DNA of 64,000 nucleotides. It comes from Schizochytrium sp. TIO01 (taxonomy: Eukaryota > Sar > Bigyra > Thraustochytrida > Thraustochytriidae). The stretch spans positions 449,001 through 513,000 of the forward strand of contig SMSO01000033.1 in NCBI GenBank assembly GCA_004764695.1, given 5' to 3'. Under the pieces are notes generated by a model. That model was not told the origin of the DNA and ran no database searches. It was given only the letters and a program-made list of their open reading frames with translations. How positions within the stretch are numbered: position 1 is the stretch's first letter; each line of letters opens with the position of its first letter. The position numbers and the translations under genes were made by a program. This document shows, piece after piece, positions 28,991 through 38,500 of this stretch.

Positions 28991-30610
28991 ATGGCCTCTG
29001 GCCAGGGCTTTGTAGATGTAGGGGCGCCGAGGAGCCTTGGTGATCGCATCTTTTGCCTTTGTAAGCGAATCGCTCCCGATAATCCTGAAGGTCGAGGCTT
29101 TGTGTATGTTTGTGCGTCTCGAGGCACTACAACCATTTATGTGTCGCTTTTCGCATCGGTAGCACTTAATGCCTTTGCGCTCTCGGTGAGTAATTGTGAC
29201 GGAGAGATCTTTGATGGTGCCATCAAAGCCAGTTCACTCGTCTCCTCTCTTGGCGTTGTGGAAGGAGTCCTAAATGCTATTCTCAGTCCCTTTCTAGGCT
29301 CCATCGCAGACCTCACCCCCCACCGGAAGCCTGGTATTGGTCTAACAATTACTCTCTTTCTTGTTCTCAATGTAGTTCAAGCGCTTCTCTTTTTGTCCGA
29401 AGACTCTGACAAACTTGACCCCGATGACGATACTGGAACTGAGTATCTTCGACGCCCTCTTTGGCAATCTGATGTTGCATTGATGATTTTATGCATCATC
29501 ATTATTATCCAAGTCGTAAGCTACGAGATCGCTGCGCTCCTTACACAATCCTACAGCTCTGAACTCAGTCGTGATGATCTTGAAGTCACTCGGTTCGTTG
29601 GTCTCGGCTACACTATGCTCAACTCAATGCAGCTCTTCTTGGCTGTGGTCGTAACCGCTATTTCCTTTGCTGCAGATCTCGGTTCCTTGCAGCAAGGTAC
29701 AGTTGGTGGCTTCATTGCCTTTGCTATTGCTCTCACATGGTTTTTGCCTGGCTATCGTATGCTAGGCTCACGTACAACCGTCAACAAAGAGTTTGATCGG
29801 ACTTGCTGTGGGTTGAAACATGTGTGGACTACCGTAAAAGAAATATTCACTCAATACACTCAACTCGCACTTTTCTTGGTGAGTTGGGTGCTCGGTAGCG
29901 CTGCCGTGTCCTCTATCGCTGTACTTTCTACGTCCTATTTACAGTTCCACCTCGGCTACGATGGTACTCTCACATCTGCTATCCTTGCACTGGCTCTCCT
30001 CTTTTCTGTCCCAGGATCGCTTATCGCTCATTACCTGACTCGCTGGTACTCTCTCAAGGCCATCTACATTATGGTTCTTATTATTTATGGCATTTCGTTC
30101 ATTGTTGGTCCTGCACTTCTCGTGGCAGAGTCCGTCCCCGTTAACGACGTCAATTCTACCATTACCAAGACTCAATATGGATTTTGCGACACTGTCATTC
30201 TCGGCGACAGTGATGAGACCCAGCAAGAAACCGAATCCTACATCCTCTATGTCCTCATTGTTATTACAATTATCTGGGGTCTTGGTCTCGGTTCTTTGTA
30301 TGTGATCTCAAACAGTTTGTTCGCCGCGCTCATTCCTGGGGGTAAAGAGAGTAGCTATTTCGGGATCAAGGTTCTCTTTGCAAAACTCCTCACATGGTTG
30401 CCATCCCTGCTTTTCACAACGATCAATGAAAAGTTCGATAATCTTCGATGGGCAATTGTTCCTCTAGGCCCGTTGTTTCTTCTTGCAGCTGTTGTAGCCT
30501 TCTTCATTGATTTTGACAAGGGCAAAGCCGATATTCATGATACCTTGCACCGTCGTCGGGGTGTTCAGTGGGAGCAGGATGGCAGCGAGGAAGGATCTCT
30601 CAAGGCATGA
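28991..30610 (+). CDS. Atg22/UMF1-like MFS transporter
   Basis: This intact 539-residue protein has about 12 membrane segments. Signature parts are GRGFVYVCASRGTTTIYVSL (first helix), LGVVEGVLNAILSPFLGSIA followed by DLTPHRKP (loop between helices 2 and 3 with the charged R/K motif of MFS proteins), and INEKFDNLRWAIVPLGPLF in helix 12, followed by an acidic C-terminal tail (DFDKGKADIHDTLHRRRG). Atg22-like members export amino acids from vacuoles or move other small solutes; the substrate here is unknown. It starts at the clear Met MASGQGFVDVGAPRSL. It is divergent from its frameshifted paralogue across 4.7 kb. The coding strand is C-rich at third positions, unlike the AT-rich flank, consistent with active expression. 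Confidence 0.8.
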   Translation: MASGQGFVDVGAPRSLGDRIFCLCKRIAPDNPEGRGFVYVCASRGTTTIYVSLFASVALNAFALSVSNCDGEIFDGAIKASSLVSSLGVVEGVLNAILSPFLGSIADLTPHRKPGIGLTITLFLVLNVVQALLFLSEDSDKLDPDDDTGTEYLRRPLWQSDVALMILCIIIIIQVVSYEIAALLTQSYSSELSRDDLEVTRFVGLGYTMLNSMQLFLAVVVTAISFAADLGSLQQGTVGGFIAFAIALTWFLPGYRMLGSRTTVNKEFDRTCCGLKHVWTTVKEIFTQYTQLALFLVSWVLGSAAVSSIAVLSTSYLQFHLGYDGTLTSAILALALLFSVPGSLIAHYLTRWYSLKAIYIMVLIIYGISFIVGPALLVAESVPVNDVNSTITKTQYGFCDTVILGDSDETQQETESYILYVLIVITIIWGLGLGSLYVISNSLFAALIPGGKESSYFGIKVLFAKLLTWLPSLLFTTINEKFDNLRWAIVPLGPLFLLAAVVAFFIDFDKGKADIHDTLHRRRGVQWEQDGSEEGSLKA

Positions 30611-31148
30611 GAGAATACAACCTGGGCAACATTTTTCTTCCATAGAACATTAGTAAGAAAGCCCCCTTGTTTCTAAAACCTTTCTATTAATTTATTGTGT
30701 TGATGTTTCTTTTGTATTTTCGCTTCTCCTGATTCTCTGAGTTCATTTGCTCTATTATTACACGTGTATGCTAAGATTACTTTGCGAACTTAAAAAAAAA
30801 ATGAAAAATAGACAACACCTTTATTTGCTTTATTTCGCAACCAGCTCAGGCTTGGCTTGAGTCGATTGCTGTCGTGATGGAACATGGAAATTTCAAACAG
30901 CAAATCTAATAAACAACTCAATTTTTTATTATTATTTTTAAAGTCATAAGTGACCTAGTGGTAGTTATGTGCTTCAAACAAACGCAAACGAAGCAATAAC
31001 AGAAGTCATTTTCCTCGCGTACGAGAGTAGCACACAAGGTACTGGATATTGCTACATCCAAGGGGTAGTATTTGAACACGCTCTGTCTCCTAGAAGGGAG
31101 CAGTGCCACCGTCGTAGAGTTCATAACAACTGGAGGCTGCGAAGAACC
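30611..31148. other. Intergenic region between transporter and WDR76-like genes
   Basis: About 540 bases, including the 3' flank of the transporter and AT-rich DNA. A 60-codon open extension (from 30969) precedes the chosen Met of the next gene and looks non-coding. Confidence 0.5.
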
Positions 31149-32933
31149 ATGCGGCAGCTAAAGCTAACGAGCTTTTTGCGGAAATCCCCCTCACCTGTTC
31201 AACACCACGAGGTTGAGGAAGAACCAGCAACGAAAACCCCCATGGAAATAAGGCGCTCTTCTTCGACTCCAAAGCCAAGGCCAGAAAAGAATAAGCCAAA
31301 GGCCGCGAAACTTGCTATTTCTGAAACTGTTCTTTCTAGTAGCGAGGTCGGGGAAGTGAGCAACGCCCCCTGCAAAGCCAACACCAGTGTTGCTATTGCA
31401 ACTACTGCTGCTAGAAAAATCAAATCACGACTTACTCAAAAGAGGGAGCACCAACCTGGTCATACTGATGTTGTCACTTCCGATTCAGGTGAAACTGATA
31501 ATGCTTTTGTAGATAATAAATTGCAGGATTCCCTACCACCGTTAAAAAATCAAGAAGCTGAGTTGCTCAACAACAAAAGCAAGGAAAGTGAAGATGAAAT
31601 CAACAACACAAACGGCTCAGACGAAAACGATGGTGAAAGCAGTATGGATAAGCTCGACGATACTGAACACGAAGCCAACGACTATGAGGCCAGGCGTCTT
31701 GCGAAGATTCGTGAAAACAACGACTTCTTGGAAAGCCTTGGTCTCAATGAGCCTACTATCAGCCGGAAACGCCTTTCATCAGCAAGAAACCCGCATACAA
31801 GAGTTAAGCGCAGCCGTGAGCGGGTTCCACGTGAGCCAATGCGCCGAAGTAGTAGATTAGCACACATGCCAATTATTGAGGAAGCAAATATAGAGACTGG
31901 CCTTTCAGCGCTGACTACAGAGACTAAACGTTCAAATCCAGTCTCCTATACTCCAAGTGGTGTTGCAAACCTTGTAGCATCTTCCCCGGATCACCAAGCT
32001 ACTGCAACAAAGGAATGGACAGACTCCACATTAAAACGTATTTACTGCGTTGACGCCCACACGCAACGCCCAATGTTTGCCGCAGCTGGGCATGGAGGAA
32101 GAGTTGCTGTATTTAGCTTGTGCGAGGAAGAACCACTACTTTCTTTCAAGGCCTTTCGGGGATGGTGCTCCAGCATTCAATATCTTGACAACTCTGAGCA
32201 TTTACTAGCTGCATCCAATGATGGTGCTCTCGAGCTTTTTGATACTTCTATAGTGGACGAATTCTCAGGAAAAGCACAGGTCATAGCCCAAGCAGATCAA
32301 GACCTTCATGACGGTGGTATTTTTGCGATGCATGTAATCGACAACATTGTTGCAACCGCATCGAAGGATGCATCTGTTGCTATTTCTCAACTTTCACCGG
32401 CAGCAGCGATTCAATTCTCAACCCGATTCTCGGACTTGCATCACGGTGTGATCAAGAGCGTACGTCTACGTGCCAAAAATATATTTGCATCAACTGGAAA
32501 CGATGCTTGCGTGCACGTTTGTGATATTCGAGCCGGTAAGGTGAGCGTCTCGCTTGAAGATGTCCACGATTGTGCTGTTAACTCTGTCAGATGGCGCAAT
32601 GAGTACCAGGTCATGACTACATGTTTCAGTCAAGAAATGCGCCTTTTCGATATTCGGAAACCAAAAGGCACTGATCCCGTAATGGAATTCACAGGTCATT
32701 TTCCGCGGCCCAAAACAATCTATCATCCTCTTTTTCTTCACGCTGGTGAGCATGTCCTGGTCTGCGGTGACAAACGAATTGTGACATTCGATGTAAACTC
32801 AGGTCATGTTTTATCTAGCGGTGGTCTCGATTTTAACCCTTCCGCTATAGCTCTTGACCCTTCTGACCCTTCCAAAGTGTTCATTGCTGGCCCGCAAACT
32901 GTGATCTCCTTATCCCTCAACAACACAGACTAA
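31149..32933 (+). CDS. WDR76/Cmr1-like WD40 protein with PIP-box-like N-terminus
   Basis: From the internal Met at 31149 (MRQLKLTSFLRKSPSP) the protein is 594 residues. The N-terminal third is disordered, Ser/Lys/Glu rich. The family-specific block is ARRLAKIRENNDFLESLGL, then RRSSRLAHMP. A WD40 propeller follows (about residue 275 to the end, with units such as HDGGIFAMHVIDNIVATASK and GVIKSVRLRAKNIFASTGND). WDR76 and yeast Cmr1 are nuclear DNA-damage-linked WD40 proteins. The extreme N-terminus QLKLTSFL fits the PCNA-binding pattern Q-x-x-L-x-x-F-[FYL], which would fit a replication-associated role. The further-upstream Met at 30969 would add 60 residues of basic, low-quality sequence. Family assignment is good; partners are inferred. 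Confidence 0.75.
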   Translation: MRQLKLTSFLRKSPSPVQHHEVEEEPATKTPMEIRRSSSTPKPRPEKNKPKAAKLAISETVLSSSEVGEVSNAPCKANTSVAIATTAARKIKSRLTQKREHQPGHTDVVTSDSGETDNAFVDNKLQDSLPPLKNQEAELLNNKSKESEDEINNTNGSDENDGESSMDKLDDTEHEANDYEARRLAKIRENNDFLESLGLNEPTISRKRLSSARNPHTRVKRSRERVPREPMRRSSRLAHMPIIEEANIETGLSALTTETKRSNPVSYTPSGVANLVASSPDHQATATKEWTDSTLKRIYCVDAHTQRPMFAAAGHGGRVAVFSLCEEEPLLSFKAFRGWCSSIQYLDNSEHLLAASNDGALELFDTSIVDEFSGKAQVIAQADQDLHDGGIFAMHVIDNIVATASKDASVAISQLSPAAAIQFSTRFSDLHHGVIKSVRLRAKNIFASTGNDACVHVCDIRAGKVSVSLEDVHDCAVNSVRWRNEYQVMTTCFSQEMRLFDIRKPKGTDPVMEFTGHFPRPKTIYHPLFLHAGEHVLVCGDKRIVTFDVNSGHVLSSGGLDFNPSAIALDPSDPSKVFIAGPQTVISLSLNNTD

Positions 32934-33213
32934 ATTAATATAACAGGTTCTTCTCATTACCTTCATGGGTACATTTGTATGATTTTTGTGAATTGGGTAA
33001 TAGTAGGTAGTTAGTACTACCTTTTAACCTGAATAGTACTTACCTATGTATTCGTACAAGGAAAAATGTTGATGCGTGTCATCATGAAAAAACAATCCTC
33101 AAATATTCGTCGCAGCAGAGCATCAATCTGAACTGGGAGTTCACCATTGACAAACAGAAGAACGCTATTCGCAACGCAGGTCAAGGCGCTTAAGTCATAT
33201 TTCTCCGTGAGGG

Positions 33214-34821
33214 ATGCGTCGAGCAGCCGCAAGGATTGGCCCTGCCAGCTTCAGATCCCGTAGTCTTCATCCTCCATTTCGCAGCCCTCATAAAAATGGC
33301 AGCGGGTCAAGCTGGATCCAAAGCCTCACACTTGTTGGCGCAGCAGCACTGACCCTAGGCGCAGGGATGGCATCAATCGCAGTAGATGGTAGCGATGGAT
33401 CAATGTCGCGATGCGATGAGAGTGATGCAGGCACTAGTTTTAGGTCCAGAACCTTTGGCAAGTATGAGAACCAGCTTCGAAGACATGCTCCTTTAGAAAA
33501 GGTCTTCAACTATTTCGCATCAGTGCCAGCAGAAATCGCAAATGCTAACAAAGGTAGCGGAGGAAATAATAGCAGTGGCGCTACAGAGAACAAGGTTGAT
33601 CGGAATGCAATGTATATGACACCGGAGGACTTTGTAAGATCCATAGTGCCATTCTGTGCAGGAGTCAACGATGGCCAAGTTGGGTCCGCCAACTTTCGTT
33701 TTAACCTTCAGCTATCCTCAAACCCAAAGCTTCCTGAGGGGTTTATGGAAAGATATCGAGCCGCATGTGAAAATGTATTGAAGGCCAAAAGCCAGGAGGA
33801 ATGTGCGGCCGCCACAAAAAAGGTGCGTATGTTGAGGAGGGAGTGCGTTGTGCCATTCGAGACTCACCTCGAGATACTCAAGGATCTTGGCACCACAAAT
33901 GCACAATTTTGGAAGGAAGACCCATTTGTTCAACTGATTGATGCAGATGGGGATGGCTTAATCTCCTTCAGGGAGTACCTATTGTTCATGTCGCTACTGG
34001 ACCTTCCTCGAGGGCACCTTCACCTCGTGTTTCGTCTCATGGACGAGTCGCACAACAATGCGCTAGATAAAGAGGAATTCGCACACGCTTTACGGTGGGT
34101 CTGCAAGCAGTCTGCAGATAAGGATAACTTTTCTCAGTACCAAGCCAGTGATCAGTATGAATGGGCCGGGCATGAAGACTTCATCAAGACTAAACTTTTC
34201 CACGATAAGGAAGAAATCACCTTCGATGAGTTTGCAGAGTTTATTGACACCCTTCACGACTGCGTGGCAATTTTGAAGTTTGAGATTTTTGAGAAGGATC
34301 TCGAAGGTTTTCTTCGCCCTTCAGCCTTTGTAGATTTTCTTGCTGCTTCGCACGCAACAGTGAGTATGACTCCGGCGTGCCAAGCTTATGCTCAGCAACT
34401 TGCTGAGAAAGAGTCAACGATGTCGTCAGAAGAGCTTCGTGCGTGCAGCATCTCGAAAGATGACTTTCTTCATTTTTCTCGCTTTACATCCCGTCTTGAT
34501 GCTGTATCATTAGCTATGCACCTAATCCTGGACCTAGGGTCTGGCGAAAATGAGCAAGGCCTCACACGTAAAGATTTCGAGAATTGCGTTCGTGCCTGTG
34601 CTGACGTGGAGGCGGCTTTTCTTCCTCCAGTGATTATCGACCTTGTATTCACACTCATGGACTTTGACAATAGTGGCACTGTCACAAAACATGAAATGAT
34701 TCAAATTCTTCAGCCCAACAATCGTCGAGGAGGTCTTGATGAGGAGGAATCTTCATTTTCTATTTTCTCCTCAGCTTTTCACGCGATTGTGGACAAACTG
34801 GGCCTCGTTAAGGGGAAATAA
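33214..34821 (+). CDS. MICU-like mitochondrial calcium-uptake regulator
   Basis: This 535-residue protein has an N-terminal basic presequence (MRRAAARIGPASFRSRSL) followed by a hydrophobic segment (SLTLVGAAALTLGAGMASI), as expected for mitochondrial import and inner-membrane anchoring. The body shows the MICU pattern: YMTPEDFVRSIVPF, then the first canonical EF-hand with DADGDGLISFREYLLFMSLL (about residues 245-265), a degenerate hand DESHNNALDKEEF, and a C-terminal canonical hand DFDNSGTVTKHEMIQIL (about residue 483). Known MICU proteins bind Ca2+ and gate the mitochondrial calcium uniporter in the intermembrane space. The calcium-binding Asp/Asn residues of the first and last hands are intact. 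Which MICU paralogue it corresponds to cannot be decided by eye. The start is the first Met. Confidence 0.85.
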   Translation: MRRAAARIGPASFRSRSLHPPFRSPHKNGSGSSWIQSLTLVGAAALTLGAGMASIAVDGSDGSMSRCDESDAGTSFRSRTFGKYENQLRRHAPLEKVFNYFASVPAEIANANKGSGGNNSSGATENKVDRNAMYMTPEDFVRSIVPFCAGVNDGQVGSANFRFNLQLSSNPKLPEGFMERYRAACENVLKAKSQEECAAATKKVRMLRRECVVPFETHLEILKDLGTTNAQFWKEDPFVQLIDADGDGLISFREYLLFMSLLDLPRGHLHLVFRLMDESHNNALDKEEFAHALRWVCKQSADKDNFSQYQASDQYEWAGHEDFIKTKLFHDKEEITFDEFAEFIDTLHDCVAILKFEIFEKDLEGFLRPSAFVDFLAASHATVSMTPACQAYAQQLAEKESTMSSEELRACSISKDDFLHFSRFTSRLDAVSLAMHLILDLGSGENEQGLTRKDFENCVRACADVEAAFLPPVIIDLVFTLMDFDNSGTVTKHEMIQILQPNNRRGGLDEEESSFSIFSSAFHAIVDKLGLVKGK

Positions 34822-35534
34822 AGCAGAGGATGTTAAAACGCCTAATTTTGCAAATTAAACTTTGCTCTCCATTCGAAAGTCATTCTAACCTTAATCCTTC
34901 CTGATTCTAATTCTAAAACCAAGATGAATTACTTAGAAAATTTACTTTGTTTTAACCTTATCACCTCATTTCTCGCTTTGTCATAGGAGTAACTGTTTTG
35001 TTGTTGTTTAAAAGTAAATTCTAGTATCAAATTTTTCAAGAGAAGCGAGAAGAACAGATAACGCTGAAGTTTACGAATAGTTTTACTTATTTCGAACGAT
35101 GTGACCTGTTATATTAAAATTGATGGCACAAGTGCAGGCGCCTCTGTTTGCTTCAAAGAAAAAAAACTGCGGGAAAAGTTAGTTGCTATTCCCTATAGAT
35201 TAAAAATAAGTAAAATACATCTATATTATATATGCCTTTTTTAGTTTTTAAAGTCATTACAAAAAGAGTTAAGAAGAGGAAGAAGGTTCCAAAAACTTGA
35301 AATCCTTATAGTGTAAAGTTTTAGTTTAAAATTTTATTTTAAAGGTCTATTTTTTAAGCCCAATTTTAAATTGGCTTAACGGTCCTTACAGAATTTATGC
35401 TCATTGCAATTGCGTAAACTTGGGAGCCTAGACATCCATCCCACTAGCCACGCTCCAGGTTCAGAGCGGGGCTCTAACGTTTACTCTCGCTAAACGGTGA
35501 AGCCACACCTAATTTGGATTAGGTTGCGAAGGCC
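34822..35534. other. Intergenic AT-rich region
   Basis: About 710 bases between MICU-like and NPHP4 genes. Poly-A/T tracts dominate (35200-35370). No RNA gene or open frame is convincing. Confidence 0.5.
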
Positions 35535-38500
35535 GTGAACACTGCGTGGTCTCTGGAGGACCAGACACCACCCAGAGGGCGTTTGCTAAGTATGTCTTCG
35601 TCTCCTACAAAGCGTAGGGCATCTGCACCAGGTGTCTCCGCAAACTCACGCCTTGATAAATGGACCAAGACCAGGCAAAATGCTCTTGTGGTGCCTCTTT
35701 TAGCACAAGGCGTGCGTCGCACGAAACACAAGGTTGGTATTCGAGTTCATTTTGATCGAATCGATGGCTTCAGACTTCCGCCCGCATTTGCAAAAGAACT
35801 CAAGGGCGCCTCAAAGAGTAAACTCGAGTTTTGTATTCATCTTTCGCTCTTCCATACTTCATCGCAAAGCTTTTTTGGAAACACATGGGTTAGTCCATTG
35901 CAGAAAGCGTCTATGTCAGGGAAAAAATCATCTAGACTTGACCTCTCCTCAATTCAAGTCGCACTTTGCACGAGAATTGCAGATCCGGGATGCCTTGCAG
36001 TTGCAGAAATAGTGGTTGTAGAAAAAGATGCTTCTGGGAACCAAATTTTAGGTCAATATGGCGTTGGTTGGACGAGCATGCCTCTTTTTGCAGCTGTCTC
36101 TAGCCTAGCTTCTGCAACAAACAAATCACAAAAGCAAAAAGTGAAAGTGTACTCTGGTAGTCCACGAGCTTTGTTATTTATGGATGCTGACGGCCCAAAC
36201 AGCAAAGAAGATGCACTACAGCCGCTTCAAGACTGCACAATGGTGTATGTTTGCAGTAATGATACTCAAATGACAAAAATTTCGCATTTGGTTCGCTTGA
36301 ATGAATTTGTCGGTCCTGGACAAAGTCTTGGTGGACTCCGCGAAGGAACCTTCCCAACCAAGAGTTCCTCAAATGCAAAGTTATCGTCTTCAATGGACCT
36401 ATTCATCAATTTGATCTCTATTCTACTGCCTGCTCAGTGGGAAGGGCAAGCCCAATCATACCTGCAACTCCGCAAAGGCTTGGATAAACACGAAGCAGGA
36501 AACAAGTTTGTACTCAAGGTGGCGCCTCACAACGGAAGAACAGCTATTGATAAGAATGGCTGGACGCAAATACCACTTAAGGCTTCAGAGTTTTCCGATC
36601 ACCCAGACTACGACCAATGCCTTCGTTATGAGAAATCGGTGCGACTGCGACAATTTCCCAAAGATAATCAAGTCGCAATAGCTTTTCAGCTGGAATATCA
36701 CACTGCATCTATTCAGACTTCGGGCCCCGTTGTTGTTGGATGTGGTATATGGCTTCCATTTAGCTCAGACTCCTCTGGTCCAAAACTAACTATGACAAAT
36801 ATCAAAGCAAAAGATGCTTCAACAAAAGCTCCACTGCAAATTTCACTAAGATCCGATGCTCAATGTCCATTTACTGATGATGGTATCTTCCTGCCGTCTC
36901 GTCGCGGAGAAACGGTACTACCAATTCTTGGAGTTCACCTTGGTCGCAAAGCCGAGGTGGTACGTAGACAAAGGTCTCCCAGCAAAAGCAGTCGGAGAAA
37001 TCGCAAGAGCAGACATGGATGGGGTTCTGAGTCAGGCTCCGATGTTGAAAGTCGAGGCAGTGGTTCAAGTGATTCAAATGAATCTGACACTGAAAGTAAC
37101 TCAGGGTCCGATAGCGATTCAAGTCCAGTTCGGAAACGGAAGGATCGAGATGAATCTTCAGGGTCTGAAGCTTCACATGCGTCGCGCACACCACTGAACT
37201 CTGACGACGACAGTGATGATAGTGTGGACGGCTATTCTCAAGTATCGGAATCTCGTCGCAACTCTAGATCAAGATCTCGGGTCCGCCAATCTAAGAACAA
37301 ACGAAGTTCTCCCCATGGTCGTGCCCATGTAGCTCACCAGCGTAGCCTGAGTCGTGGCCGAGTCGCCACAAAACTTGGACAGCTGGCTTCAGCATCTCAG
37401 CTACCGTATGGGGCAAACGTAGATGATAATCTTCTATCGAGAATGCTTAGCTTACGCATGCATGATGAAAATATGCCAGCTGCTACAGCGAATGCAACTC
37501 AAAGTTATACGACGAATTATGTTAACAGTATGCAGAACAAAGGAAGTAGTGATCCTATCGAGTTGTCAAGGGCTTCAAGAACAATACTGAACCGCATGGG
37601 TGTGCTCGACAATATGAGAACAGTGGTGCCTCCTCTCCGACACGATCCAGATATAGAAACAGAACTTAAAGATAGGTTTCTTGCCAACGAGATCACATTT
37701 CAGTTTGCAGCATATCGGCATATTGTTGGTGACTTACAGCTTACTGCAAGGCCCCAGAGCGTTTTTTTCACATTTCAGTTTTATGATTCTTTGCCAACGA
37801 GAACAGAACGTATGAGTTTGAGAGCGTCAGGAGTTACGGACACACAATCTAACATGGAAGCAGGATTGTCAAAGCCGTATATCCTGATGCGCGGAAATGA
37901 CTCAGATGGAAAACATCGCAACTCACCCAGTCAGGCGTTACGGTTCTTGGTTGATACTTCGACTGCAGATGAAAGTGAGCCAAAGAGATTTGCACAATAC
38001 CTGAAAGACAATATGCTTTATATTCAAGTATGGGATGCGGAATCCCTATTAAGTCTGGGTCTTGTTGCGATAAGATTAGCTGAAATCATGAGGCAAGGCG
38101 AGCGCTCCACTAAACTAGCTCGTGAGTTTGATGTCATTGCTCCCACTTCAATATTTGGATCATCAGGTATTCAAGAAATTGATCTCTTTGATAATGGTAA
38201 CGCTCGTGGATGCCTTAACGGAAAGGTCCAATTGATCATCACTAATTATGGTATCAAAGGCCAAGGCAAGCGAAACCTTTTACAAAAGGAAGCAAACAAC
38301 TGCCCCTTGGTAGATAAACACTGGCATATGGACCGGACTTTTGGGACATCCTCGATGAACGTAGCTGAGGAGTCTGGAAAAGGGGGGCCTCGCCACCGAG
38401 TTATTGCACGGCCTCTTGCACAAGCAAATTCTCAACTAGAAGGCCTTCTTAGGGCAGCAAATTCGTCTTCACGTCGCGAAATGCGACGCGCTGAATCACA

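Noticed and set aside
30969-31148. 60-codon N-terminal extension of the WDR76-like gene
   Set aside because: The extension is irregular and the PIP-like motif at Met 31149 fits a true N-terminus better. Not proven.
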